64,000 nucleotides of DNA from Maricaulis sp. (GCA_029251785.1 JAQXCQ010000186.1:1-64000); one strand, 5' to 3'; positions 1-9,735 are shown, counted from the stretch's first letter. Numbers and translations are program-made. Notes: generated by a model not told the origin, from the sequence alone.

Positions 1-7
1 CCCCAGC

Positions 8-559
8 CTAGCCCTTCAAAACCTCTCCCACTTCACCCTTCGCCGCGATTTCCTCATCGCTTAGACCACAGATTTCGTGGGGGAAGACCAGCCAGTCATC
101 GCATTCGTGGATGAAATAATCCGGCGTCGTTTCGGTCTTGTTGCGTTCCGGCTTGTAATACACCGTCGCCACCTTCACCTCGCCGGGATAATTGCGCCGG
201 CACTTAGCCTTGAGCACATGCAACAGGCTCTCCACGCTGCGGCCTGAATCAAACACATCATCGATAATCAGCAGCCGGTCCTCGGCATTGAGCGTATCGA
301 CCAGATATCCCTCGCCATAAACATGCACATCGGCCTGCTCATCAATGCCGGTATAGGAGGCCGTGCGGATTGAAATATGATCCGTTTCGTTGCCCTTGAA
401 TTCCAGATATTCCTGCACGGCAATGCCCACCGGGGCCCCGCCGCGCCAGACGCCAACGATATGGGTCGGGCGATAGCCGCTAGCCAGAATTTGCTGGGCG
501 AGGCGAAAGCTGTCGGCGAGTAGACCGTCAGCGCTGATGTAGATTTTCTTGATATCCAT
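8..559 (-). CDS. Phosphoribosyltransferase family protein (hypoxanthine/xanthine PRTase-like)
   Basis: 183 aa ORF; PRPP-binding motif LLIIDDVFDSGRS; VGVWRGGAPVG N-terminal PRTase segment. Confidence 0.85.
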   Translation of the reverse strand: MDIKKIYISADGLLADSFRLAQQILASGYRPTHIVGVWRGGAPVGIAVQEYLEFKGNETDHISIRTASYTGIDEQADVHVYGEGYLVDTLNAEDRLLIIDDVFDSGRSVESLLHVLKAKCRRNYPGEVKVATVYYKPERNKTETTPDYFIHECDDWLVFPHEICGLSDEEIAAKGEVGEVLKG

Positions 560-650
560 ACGCCAAGTAACGCTGAATGCCGGTGAGTCTCAAGCCCTTG
601 CACACGCCCAACGGCCAATTAGGCTGGCGTGACGATTCGAGGGGAAGATC

Positions 651-1661
651 ATGAGCCGTAAAACCAACCATCCTGCCGGCGCAGTCAGCCGCCATTTCAT
701 CACCAGCGAGGCGATCGCCAATAATAGGCTGGGCGAAGATCTGACCCGGATTGTCGATGTCTATGTGCCGGCCGGACATGATGGCAAAGACCTGCCCTTG
801 CTGGTCGATTTGGTCGGCTATACTGCGGGCGGACCAGCCCACACAGCGTGGAAAAGCTTCGGCGAAAATCTACCAGAGCGTCTCGATCGCCTGATCGGCG
901 ACGGCACCCTACCGCCCTGCGTGGTGGCCTTCCCGGATTGCTTCACCCGCATGGGTGGCAATCAGTACATAAACTCCGCGGCCATGGGCAATTGGGCCGA
1001 TTTCATCACCGGCGAAGTCGTACCGATGGTTGAGGCTGAGTTTTCCTGCGGCGGCGATGGTCGCCGCGGCGTGTTTGGCAAATCCTCCGGCGGTTATGGC
1101 GCGATGGTTCACGCCCTGCTCTATCCGGACTTCTGGGCCGGCGCGATCTGCCATTCCGGCGATATGGGCTTTGACCTGATCATGGCCGCAGATTTCGCGC
1201 ACACTTTGCGCCGTATCGCCAAGCATGGCGGCACGATCGAAAGCTTCATCGCCGCCTTTGAAAGCGCCGACAAACCCGCTGGCGACGACATGCACGCCCT
1301 GATGATCCTGTGTGATGCTGCCACTTACGATCCCGACCCAGAGGCCTTCCTGGGCATCCGCCTGCCGGTCACCATGGACACTTGTGAACTGATCCCGGAG
1401 CGCTGGGCAAACTGGATGAAATGGGACCCACTCAGCCTTGTGAAGATACACGGCGAGGGCCTGTCCAGGCTCAAGGGGTTATTCATAGATTGCGGCGATA
1501 TCGACCAGTATAATCTGCTCTACGGCGCCCGCCGCATGACCCGCGAACTCACAAACCAGGGCATTGCCCACGAATATGCAGAATTTCCTGACACCCATTC
1601 CGGCGTCGATTATCGCATGGAGATCAGCCTGCCCTGGCTGGTGAAAAGACTGAATTCCTAA
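651..1661 (+). CDS. Alpha/beta-hydrolase fold esterase (putative esterase family)
   Basis: 336 aa; nucleophile elbow GKSSGGYGAM, C-terminal His region DTHSGVDYRM; SD-like ggggaag upstream of ATG. Confidence 0.82.
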   Translation: MSRKTNHPAGAVSRHFITSEAIANNRLGEDLTRIVDVYVPAGHDGKDLPLLVDLVGYTAGGPAHTAWKSFGENLPERLDRLIGDGTLPPCVVAFPDCFTRMGGNQYINSAAMGNWADFITGEVVPMVEAEFSCGGDGRRGVFGKSSGGYGAMVHALLYPDFWAGAICHSGDMGFDLIMAADFAHTLRRIAKHGGTIESFIAAFESADKPAGDDMHALMILCDAATYDPDPEAFLGIRLPVTMDTCELIPERWANWMKWDPLSLVKIHGEGLSRLKGLFIDCGDIDQYNLLYGARRMTRELTNQGIAHEYAEFPDTHSGVDYRMEISLPWLVKRLNS

Positions 1662-2248
1662 TCCCGCGAACGCACGGCGGCGGTGAAGGATGTCGCAACC
1701 ACCGCGATCGCTGCTCGAGCGATCATTGTAAAGAAGAGCAGCAGGATCTTTTCATCCGAGACGACCAATCTAACGCCGGAGCGCCAGCGGCCCTCCAGCG
1801 GCAAATTCGCCAATCCATCTTCGACCCAGTCAGCGCCATTCAGCAATGTATGCAGGAGGCCTTCAGCTGTTAATGCGAGCGTCGACAACATCAACACCGC
1901 CAGAATAAAAGAAAGGAAAATGGTCGAAACAGCAGACCCGGAGCGCGCCAGAATATTCGCGCCCGTTTTGCTCAACCCCATCAGGGAACCCAGAATCGCC
2001 AGCAAAATTCGCGCGAGCACGGTAAATATCAAAAGCAGAATTTTGTCATCACTGGCATAGATACGCACGAGGTTTTGATATTCGTCCGGCAAGGGAATTG
2101 AGGCGATCAAATCCTCGGCAATATCCGCACCGTCCTGCAGCCATAAGAAGATGTCGGGTGTGTAAAACCAGCTGGCTGCCATCATGATCATCGCGAGGAT
2201 CATCGATAGGAATAGCGTTGAAGTTACGCTGGAAATTCGACTCAACAT
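1658..2248 (-). CDS. Multi-pass membrane protein of unknown function with internal two-fold duplication
   Basis: 196 aa; several hydrophobic segments; residues ~7-90 resemble ~103-185 (DGADIAEDLIASIPL / NGADWVEDGLANLPL; SDDKILLLIFTVLAR / SDEKILLLFFTMIAR). Confidence 0.7.
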   Translation of the reverse strand: MLSRISSVTSTLFLSMILAMIMMAASWFYTPDIFLWLQDGADIAEDLIASIPLPDEYQNLVRIYASDDKILLLIFTVLARILLAILGSLMGLSKTGANILARSGSAVSTIFLSFILAVLMLSTLALTAEGLLHTLLNGADWVEDGLANLPLEGRWRSGVRLVVSDEKILLLFFTMIARAAIAVVATSFTAAVRSRD

Positions 2249-2423
2249 ATACTTTCCCCCTGCAGAACCGCACGCGCGACGGTCTGGACATCCAACAGCT
2301 TACCGCCGGATTGAGGCGAGGTCGCGGCAAGACGCGTGAGAGGGGAATATTACCGTTGCCCAACAAAAATGGCGACCCCTTTGGGATCGCCATGATCGTT
2401 ATTCAAACTGTGTTGCCGCCGAT

Positions 2424-2765
2424 CTAGTGACCCGCAACGATGCTCACAGTGATTTCTGTGCCTTCGGCAGACCAACCCGCGGTATTCCAGGTGTCACCGG
2501 CCGCCGCGCTCTCATTCCATGGGCCACAAACATCCTGGGCACCCTCGGCCGTAACGATGTTCATGCACAGCTGGGTATCAAAGGTCCACGTGCCTGATCG
2601 GCCGAGCGTGTCGGTAAACGTACCATCCGCCAGGAAATGAGTGTCCCAGGCATTTTCACCCGCGACAACATGGACGGTGTTACCCATCGCATTATCCAGC
2701 CCATCCGCAAAAGTTGGAGCCGCGAAGAGAACAGCCGCCGACGCGGCCAGAATAAAAGTCTTCAT
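2424..2765 (-). CDS. Small secreted protein of unknown function
   Basis: 113 aa; N-terminal signal peptide MKTFILAASAAVLFAAPTFA. Confidence 0.65.
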   Translation of the reverse strand: MKTFILAASAAVLFAAPTFADGLDNAMGNTVHVVAGENAWDTHFLADGTFTDTLGRSGTWTFDTQLCMNIVTAEGAQDVCGPWNESAAAGDTWNTAGWSAEGTEITVSIVAGH

Positions 2766-2884
2766 TGGGAATTCCCCTGTCTTGAGGCCGGCGCATAATG
2801 CACCCGGACCTTGAATGCGCCCCCGTGCGCGAACAAACCCTAGCCCATTCGCGTCAGAAGGGAAGCCCCGGGAGATTGTTCGAC

Positions 2885-3358
2885 CTAGTCGATTGGCTCT
2901 TCTTTGATCTCGCTGCGCGGCGCCTCGACGATTTCGACCCAGTATTCGCCGATGGAATTGACCACTCGCATGAGGCGGTCCAATGAAATTGGCTTGACGA
3001 TATAAGACGATGCGCCCAGGCCGTAACTCGCCAGAATATCGTCTTCATCCTTGGACGTCGTCAGCACAATGATCGGAATATGTTGAAGATTGGGATCTTC
3101 CTTGATTTCCGCCAGAGCCTCACGGCCATCCTTGAGCGGCATATTCAGGTCCAGCAAAATAATGCCCGGATAGGGATCACCAGCCCGGTCCGCATAAGCA
3201 CCGCGACGCTTTAAACAATCGACCAGCTGCTCACCATTTTCCAAAAACTCCAGCGGGTTGCGCAATCGAATTTCGTCGCACGCTTCCCGAAACAGCATCC
3301 GATCATCCGGATCGTCATCAACCATCAAGATCGTAAACAGTCGACTTTCTGCGCTCAT
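2885..3358 (-). CDS. Single-domain response regulator (Rcp1-like receiver)
   Basis: MVDDDPDDR acidic pocket, GIILLDLNMPLKDG phospho-Asp, VLTTS and IVKP; no output domain; start taken at MSAESR rather than the ORF-track start. Confidence 0.88.
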   Translation of the reverse strand: MSAESRLFTILMVDDDPDDRMLFREACDEIRLRNPLEFLENGEQLVDCLKRRGAYADRAGDPYPGIILLDLNMPLKDGREALAEIKEDPNLQHIPIIVLTTSKDEDDILASYGLGASSYIVKPISLDRLMRVVNSIGEYWVEIVEAPRSEIKEEPID

Positions 3359-3424
3359 CAATTTCGCCTCATCCTGTCTGTGCCATCGACCGCTCAACAA
3401 CCACCGGCCAGCTCTTATAGCAAC

Positions 3425-5806
3425 TTATGTCAAATTTGCCTGCTGAACGGGCAATATCAAAGTAAATACCGCACCCGCACCCGGTTCAGCCCACGCCACC
3501 AAGCTTCCTGAATGCCCGGTCACAATTTTGCGACACGTGGCCAAGCCCACCCCCGTACCGTCATAGGCCTCTCGGCCATGAAGCCGTTCAAACATTCCGA
3601 AAATCCGTTCCGAATGTCTCAATTCGAATCCAATCCCGTTATCCGTCAACGTCAATCGCGCCATCGCGCCCTGCTCGGTAACTTCCACGGAGGCTTCGAG
3701 CGAAATAACCGGCGCGATATCTGTGCGATGGAACTTTAGCGAATTACCAAACAAGTTGAGGAAGAGCTGATGCATTTGAGCCGGGTCGGCTTCAATCGCC
3801 GGTAAATTCGATATCTTCAAAATAGCACCGGTCGCAGCGATCTGTGGTTCCAAGTCGCCGACCACATCTGCCAATACAGTGCCCAATTCGACCGGCACAT
3901 AAGACGATGACCGGGCATTAACTCTCGAATAGCTCAACAGATCGTCGATCAGGCGCCGCATCCGGGTCGAGGCATCGACCATGCGGTCGATATAGTGTTG
4001 GCCGGACTCATCCAAATGTTGTCGGTATTTCGTATTGAGCCGTTCACCAAACGCCTGGATTTTCCGCAGGGGCTCCTGCAGATCATGCGAGGCTGCATAG
4101 GCAAATTCCTGGAGTTCGGAATTAGAACGCTTCAACTCCTGCGCATACCGCCGAAGCGCTGTTTCATCACGCTTGCGCTTGGAAATATCCCGGAAGGTGA
4201 TGACGGCACCGTAAGTCTTGTCGGCTGGATCCAAGGGAGAACACGCGTATTCGATCGGAATGGCTTCGCCATTTCGAGTCCAGAACACGTCGGTGTCACG
4301 GCCCGCGGAGGAGACGAATGGGGTGTGAATCGGGCAATCTTCGCTTGGGTAAACCGCGCCATTTTCTCGCGTATGATGCACTAGCGCGTGCATATTTTTG
4401 CCGATCAGTTCGTCTTCCCGGAAACCTAAAATCGAGCAAGCTTGCGGATTAATGAAGGTGATCACACCTTGGCCATCAATACCGTAAATTCCCTCGGCAG
4501 CCGTATTGAGAATTTGGCTCAACCGCTGCTTTGACCTCAATGTCGCCAGCGCTCCCTGACGGCTCGCGCGACGGTGCACGCTAAAAAGCAGGGCCAGCAG
4601 GGTAAAGGAAATGGCCATCGCCGTGGCGAAAAGGCGCAAAACCGCCTGAGCCTCACGGACACCGGAGAAAGCCTCAAGGAGTTCAATCTCGGTAATCACG
4701 CCAAGCGAATACCGGTCCGCCCAAAACCAGACCCCGACAACCGGAACACCCCGATAATTGCGGTAGCCCTGCATGTTATTGCCCGCCTGCCCCATCGAAA
4801 CCAGACCGGCCGATCGGGTCAGCGGTCCAGACGCGTAAGGCTGTCGCAGCCCCCCTTCGGAGGTCAGATCCATACCAGGATCGCGAACATCAAGGTGCAG
4901 CATCCCGATATGTTCGCGCGTCAAAACACCCGCCTCAATCAGCTCGGCTTCATAGCGAGATTCACTCAGCAATCGGCCATTACGGTCCACCGCATAGGTC
5001 TCACCGGTCAGCCCAGTCCTTCCGACTCGAAAGGCCGCGGTATATTCGCCCAACGGGTCAATTTTTAGCGCAATAAAGCCTTGAACTGCGCCGCCCAGCA
5101 GAACGGGGGCAACCACATAAATTGTAGCTTCCTCAGTAATATGAGCTGAAAGCGCGTCATAACGCGCGCCCTGCTGATCGACAATTACCGGATGCGTCAG
5201 CAGCACCCCTTCGCGCACAACGTGGTCCAGCTCAACGCTCTGCAGGGCCATTTCAATCGATCCCAGATCGCTGTCGCGCATAGACGCCAAAATAGTGCCT
5301 TCGAGCGAAATCAGCGAATAACCTCGATACCCCTCATCGACAATCCAGGCACCCAAACTTTCTCGCAGTCTTGTCTGCACCCTCTCCCACGTCATGGCAG
5401 CTTCGCCGGTAAACAGCTCGTCCGGCATGACCGGGTCGACGCCACTCTCACGAGCATGGGCGATAAAGGCATCCGTGATCAGGCGACTTGAGGCGAGCTC
5501 CCGCACATCATCTTCACGTTCCGACGCCCAGCTCTCAAAGCGACGGACACTATTTTCCAGCACGATTTCCATTGTGTGCAAATTGTTTTGGCGAGCGGAT
5601 TCCACGAGCACACGCTCACCGGCCATCGTCGCCAGAACAACAATAATGATGCAAATCACAGCCACCAGGCCGGGCAGAACTTGTGTGATGAGAAGGTCGT
5701 CCTGAGGCGTATCAGAGCCCGACTCAGACGATGTCGCGTTGAACTGACCCACGAGCGAATCCGCGTCGACAGTTTCGTCTGCTTGGCTCTCGGTATCTGC
5801 GCTCAT
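3425..5806 (-). CDS. Membrane sensor histidine kinase with periplasmic sensor region and PAS domain
   Basis: TM near N-terminus and around MAISFTLLALLFSV, PAS (GIDGQGVITFINPQACSILGF), H-box AYAASHDLQEPLRKIQAF, ATPase boxes LTDNGIGFE / GTGVGLATCRKI; start at MSADTE. Confidence 0.9.
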   Translation of the reverse strand: MSADTESQADETVDADSLVGQFNATSSESGSDTPQDDLLITQVLPGLVAVICIIIVVLATMAGERVLVESARQNNLHTMEIVLENSVRRFESWASEREDDVRELASSRLITDAFIAHARESGVDPVMPDELFTGEAAMTWERVQTRLRESLGAWIVDEGYRGYSLISLEGTILASMRDSDLGSIEMALQSVELDHVVREGVLLTHPVIVDQQGARYDALSAHITEEATIYVVAPVLLGGAVQGFIALKIDPLGEYTAAFRVGRTGLTGETYAVDRNGRLLSESRYEAELIEAGVLTREHIGMLHLDVRDPGMDLTSEGGLRQPYASGPLTRSAGLVSMGQAGNNMQGYRNYRGVPVVGVWFWADRYSLGVITEIELLEAFSGVREAQAVLRLFATAMAISFTLLALLFSVHRRASRQGALATLRSKQRLSQILNTAAEGIYGIDGQGVITFINPQACSILGFREDELIGKNMHALVHHTRENGAVYPSEDCPIHTPFVSSAGRDTDVFWTRNGEAIPIEYACSPLDPADKTYGAVITFRDISKRKRDETALRRYAQELKRSNSELQEFAYAASHDLQEPLRKIQAFGERLNTKYRQHLDESGQHYIDRMVDASTRMRRLIDDLLSYSRVNARSSSYVPVELGTVLADVVGDLEPQIAATGAILKISNLPAIEADPAQMHQLFLNLFGNSLKFHRTDIAPVISLEASVEVTEQGAMARLTLTDNGIGFELRHSERIFGMFERLHGREAYDGTGVGLATCRKIVTGHSGSLVAWAEPGAGAVFTLILPVQQANLT

Positions 5807-5949
5807 CGATTCTTTCCGGTCTGCCCACCTTGTTAGCACCCCATCTCGTGGCAATCTTCCTCAAATGCGCCGAAATCCAGACAAAATGAAGGGCTTGTCA
5901 GTCAGGCTGGGTTCAGGCTCTTGACCTTAACGTCCTGATTGTGCGCCCC

Positions 5950-6012
5950 GCGGTGCATCGGAAAACCAGTCCCATCAACCCTCGCGAAGGGAGTGGGGAT
6001 CCGGTGCACCGC
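5950..6012. other. Long compound inverted repeat / candidate structured RNA or REP-like extragenic palindrome
   Basis: 12-nt arms 5950-5961 GCGGTGCATCGG and 6001-6012 CCGGTGCACCGC (one G.U wobble) enclosing TCCC/GGGA and CCCT-CGCGA-AGGG. Confidence 0.5.
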
Positions 6013-6058
6013 ACCGCATCTGTCGGACGCACTCGCCCCGATTGACGCTTGCCGTCTT

Positions 6059-6529
6059 TTACCAGTTCGCGGAAGTTTCCGCCTTACCGTAAAACTCGGC
6101 CAGCCGTCGCCCTGTTCCACCACTCACATCATCTGGCAGCGCGTCAGGATAAAACCAGTCCACCTCCGCGATTTCACCTTCATTGTCGGTCTCGCAGGCT
6201 TGCCAGCTCCGCGCTTTGAGCACCATCACATGATCGCCACGAAAGTAATTGTGATTGGCATAGACACCCAGCAATTCCGCCGGCTCGAGCAACTCAACTC
6301 CGACTTCTTCGGCCAGTTCACGCGTCACAGCAAAATCGACAGTCTCGCCACTCTCCACCCCGCCACCAGGCAAATGCCAGCCGCTAATATAGGTGTGCCG
6401 GACCAGAACAACCCGACCCTGATCGTCCTCCACGATTCCGCGCACACCTAATGTTGCGCCGCGCTGTAATCGCCACCAATTGTGGATCAGGGGTCGCAAC
6501 AGAGGCTCGATGCGTTCACGCCAATTCAT
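6059..6529 (-). CDS. NUDIX hydrolase
   Basis: Nudix box GGGVESGETVDFAVTRELAEEVGV; start at MNWRERI preferred. Confidence 0.88.
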   Translation of the reverse strand: MNWRERIEPLLRPLIHNWWRLQRGATLGVRGIVEDDQGRVVLVRHTYISGWHLPGGGVESGETVDFAVTRELAEEVGVELLEPAELLGVYANHNYFRGDHVMVLKARSWQACETDNEGEIAEVDWFYPDALPDDVSGGTGRRLAEFYGKAETSANW

Positions 6530-6608
6530 TCCATCTCTCCCGCTAGCCACCAGCCATCTGTCGAGGTATGTACAGGACGAAACCTAATCTTGAATGGATA
6601 ATATTACT

Positions 6609-6689
6609 ATGTCTGCACTGATTGCTCTGGGTGTTTGCACCGGTCTTTTCGCTCTTCTAAACCTGATCGAATACGGTCGCCTCGACTAG
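6609..6689 (+). CDS. Putative small membrane protein, 26 aa (not in ORF track)
   Basis: ATG...TAG encodes MSALIALGVCTGLFALLNLIEYGRLD: one hydrophobic helix plus short polar tail; weak ribosome-binding site. Confidence 0.35.
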   Translation: MSALIALGVCTGLFALLNLIEYGRLD

Positions 6690-6716
6690 TCTGTTTTCAA
6701 CAAGCTGTGAGTTTAC

Positions 6717-7706
6717 ATGTCACCGACCCAGTATGTTCCCCTAATCCTTGCCGGCATTGTTATTTTGCTGCTGGGCGGAGATTTTCTCGTGCGTGGAGGT
6801 GCCGCCCTGGCGCGACGGTGGAAACTTCCGCCTTTGCTGGTCGGCCTGACTATTATCGCCTTTGGAACATCGGCACCGGAACTCGTAGTTTCGATACAAT
6901 CCGCCATTAATGGCGCGCCTGGATTGGCGCTTGGAAACATCGTCGGCTCCAACACAGCCAACTTCCTCCTGGTATTGGGCCTGCCCGCGCTTTTCGGCCC
7001 CATAATCACAACTGTTCCCGGCGTGCGCAGAAATGCTCTCATCGCTCTGACCGCTGCCGGCGCATTGGTATTGGTCAGTTGGGATCGCGTGATCACGCCC
7101 ACTGAAGGTGCCTTCCTCTTTGCTGCTATAATTGGCTATGTGGCCTTGTTGGGCATGCTCGCAATGGGCAAAACCGATGATCCTGCTATTGCCGAATTGA
7201 CCGATGTCGACGGCATGGACGGGCTCCCCAAGACTATGTCGGCGGTTCTTTTTTTCTTGCTTTTGGGCCTCATCGCCCTGCCCGGTGGCGCACACATGAT
7301 CGTGCAAGGCGGCATTGCCGCAGCCACGGATCTCGGCGTCGACCAATCTTTGATTGGCTTGACCGCGCTGGCGTTCGGTACATCTCTGCCTGAATTGGCG
7401 ACTGTCGTCATGGCCTCGATGCGACGGCAGGCTGAAATGGCGATCGGTAATGTTATCGGCTCCAACATCTTCAACGTGTTCGCCGTTGGTGGAGCGGCCG
7501 CAATGGCGGCTGGTGCCATGAATGTGACCCTGAATGTGCCCGAAGCCTTCTTCGTGCTGGATTTCTGGGTGATGTTGGGGTCCAGCGTCGTAATCGCCCT
7601 GGTGGTACTGGCCAAGCGGCCAATCGGACGCATCCTCGGCAGCCTGCTATTTTTGTCTTATGTTGGGTATATCGTCTATCTCGCGCAGACAATGATGCAC
7701 CACTAA
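6717..7706 (+). CDS. Calcium/sodium antiporter (CaCA family, YrbG-like)
   Basis: Two alpha-repeats: GTSAPELVVSIQSAINGAPGLALGNIVGSNTANFLLVLG and GTSLPELATVVMASMRRQAEMAIGNVIGSNIFNVFAV. Confidence 0.92.
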   Translation: MSPTQYVPLILAGIVILLLGGDFLVRGGAALARRWKLPPLLVGLTIIAFGTSAPELVVSIQSAINGAPGLALGNIVGSNTANFLLVLGLPALFGPIITTVPGVRRNALIALTAAGALVLVSWDRVITPTEGAFLFAAIIGYVALLGMLAMGKTDDPAIAELTDVDGMDGLPKTMSAVLFFLLLGLIALPGGAHMIVQGGIAAATDLGVDQSLIGLTALAFGTSLPELATVVMASMRRQAEMAIGNVIGSNIFNVFAVGGAAAMAAGAMNVTLNVPEAFFVLDFWVMLGSSVVIALVVLAKRPIGRILGSLLFLSYVGYIVYLAQTMMHH

Positions 7707-7707
7707 A

Positions 7708-8775
7708 TCAGTCAGCTTGCGTCTCGACCCGCACAAGCAATCGTTCCAGAAACCGCCGGTCTGACCAGTCAGCGCGTCGTGATTGCGGATCTTGCCGCAC
7801 ACCACGGGTCATTCGCACGACGACCAGCTCCAGCTCCGGCAAGATATAGAGGCGCTGACCTCCCGCTCCGGCCGCAATCGCCACCGCGGGAAAGTCCGGG
7901 GCCGCGTGAACCGTATCGAGCATCCGCCCCATACGACGCGACAATTGATCACCCGCATTATCTGGATGTGGCAGCCACCAGGATAGTCCGTAGATGGAAT
8001 TCGCCGCACTCGGCACAAACATGGCTTCCAGCGTTGGGCCATCCACCAGGGCGAGATCCCCAATTCGACCGCCCTGTTGTACAAAAAAGCCAAACCGGGC
8101 CCAGTTCATCGGCGTGATAGAGCCATTCTCCGACAATGTCGGCATGCCGTCGATCATGCCCCAGCGTTCCACCGATATCCCCAACGGCAGCAGCACCCGG
8201 CGGCTTAGATAGTGCAATGGCGTCGCGTCCAACCCGGCCGTTTCCAGCTTCCGCCGCATCACTTCGCCAAACACCGCAAAGTGATGAGGCCCATAGCGAA
8301 ACCGGCGGCCCGCCTCATCGATAGATCGCCGCGAAATCGCGTCCGAATAGCTGGGCAACAGACGCCCCCCGGCACGATTTCCCAGCCCGCTCGTTTGACT
8401 GAGCAGATGACGAATAGTGATCCGCGAGCGAAGAGGGTCCTCGCGCCATTCAGTGATGGTGTCGGCGACCAATTCGTCGAGGGTCAGCAAGTCATCCTGC
8501 ACCGCAGCCGCGGCCATCACACCGGTGAAGCTCTTAACACCACTGGCCAATTCCCAGCTATCACTGGCGTCGACCCCAGGCGCATAACGTTCACAAAGAA
8601 CATCACCGCGATGCACGACAATCACCGCGATCCCGCGACCACGCCGACTAGCGCCCGCCGCGGCATCGCAATCGACCGAATATTGCGGCGGACGTGCCTG
8701 GCTGAAGGCACTCGACACTGTGAAAGCGAAGGCAATTAACAGTGCGCCAATCAGATATTTTGGCCAGATTCCCAT
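7708..8775 (-). CDS. Serine hydrolase, class C beta-lactamase-like
   Basis: Signal peptide; SxxK motif ELASGVKSFTG; Y-x-N-like region; RHLLSQTSGLG. Confidence 0.83.
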   Translation of the reverse strand: MGIWPKYLIGALLIAFAFTVSSAFSQARPPQYSVDCDAAAGASRRGRGIAVIVVHRGDVLCERYAPGVDASDSWELASGVKSFTGVMAAAAVQDDLLTLDELVADTITEWREDPLRSRITIRHLLSQTSGLGNRAGGRLLPSYSDAISRRSIDEAGRRFRYGPHHFAVFGEVMRRKLETAGLDATPLHYLSRRVLLPLGISVERWGMIDGMPTLSENGSITPMNWARFGFFVQQGGRIGDLALVDGPTLEAMFVPSAANSIYGLSWWLPHPDNAGDQLSRRMGRMLDTVHAAPDFPAVAIAAGAGGQRLYILPELELVVVRMTRGVRQDPQSRRADWSDRRFLERLLVRVETQAD

Positions 8776-8871
8776 GCCCGTACTCTTGGGTCATTAGCGG
8801 ATCCGGGCAATTCACACGCTTGTGAGCGCCATGTTTTCGCGATGAACAACAGGATCGATAGTCCAGCCTTG

Positions 8872-9585
8872 CTAGCCAAACACACGACGCAGAATATCGG
8901 TCGTGCGCCGGACGGGGTCGCGGCGAATCGCGATCTCTTCGCGGGCGATATAATAGAACACGCCATCGATCGCCTTTTCAGTGGCGTGATCCGTAACAGT
9001 TTCGCGCAGGGATTCCGACGGGCTATTGCTGCCCAAACCCCAGCGAGATAAAAGATTTCGGCCGCTATTGAGATGCGGTTCGATGGACTGGACCGTGTCG
9101 TAAACGCCGGAACTTGCCAGCGCCTGTCCCATCGGTCGTCGAAGCAAAGACGTTAGTTCACCCTCGGTCCGGCCACGCAAATAGTCCGTCGCTGCTGTAT
9201 TGCCACCACGCAGAATACCCACACCGTCGCGTACGCTGAAATCTTGGATCGTGTTCAGGAATATTCGTCGCGCCCCTGGCATTGTGTCTTCCGCCGCGTG
9301 ATTGATATCACGCTCCAGATCGTCCAGCGAACCCGCCAAACCTATTCGCCGCAATTGTGATTGCACCCGCGAAACAGAGCGCGGAAGGGGAATGTGGACC
9401 TGGTCATCATCAAAGAACCCGCCACGCTGTCCGAGACGCTGCGTCGCCAATTCCGCCGCAACCCTCAGGGCGTCCCGTATCCCGCGATCTGTCGTCCGAT
9501 CACGTGTAAATGCCAGTCCGGATGGGGTCGCCGCCAGCGCAAGCAAGCCGGCACCGCCAGAAATCAAAAACTTTCGACGCAACAT
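8872..9585 (-). CDS. DUF4197 domain-containing protein
   Basis: Signal sequence MLRRKFLISGGAGLLALA; C-terminal ATEKAIDGVFYYIAREEIAIRRDPVRRTTDILRRVFG typical of DUF4197. Confidence 0.8.
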   Translation of the reverse strand: MLRRKFLISGGAGLLALAATPSGLAFTRDRTTDRGIRDALRVAAELATQRLGQRGGFFDDDQVHIPLPRSVSRVQSQLRRIGLAGSLDDLERDINHAAEDTMPGARRIFLNTIQDFSVRDGVGILRGGNTAATDYLRGRTEGELTSLLRRPMGQALASSGVYDTVQSIEPHLNSGRNLLSRWGLGSNSPSESLRETVTDHATEKAIDGVFYYIAREEIAIRRDPVRRTTDILRRVFG

Positions 9586-9735
9586 AGAACGCTCCTCGCC
9601 AAGTGTTACCGCCCGCACACTAATTTGCTCAGCTGAACCTGTCTTGAACAAAAAATTTTACAATCCATCCGCTTAAAATGCAGTAGTACCCACTTGGACT
9701 TGAATCCTGCTCGACCGCAACCGCATGGGGGACAC

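Noticed and set aside
5902-6451. ORFs 5902-6123 (-) and 5939-6451 (+) over the palindrome and NUDIX 3' end
   Set aside because: Both overlap the confident NUDIX gene in other frames; neither product resembles a known protein. The inverted repeat itself is the more credible signal.
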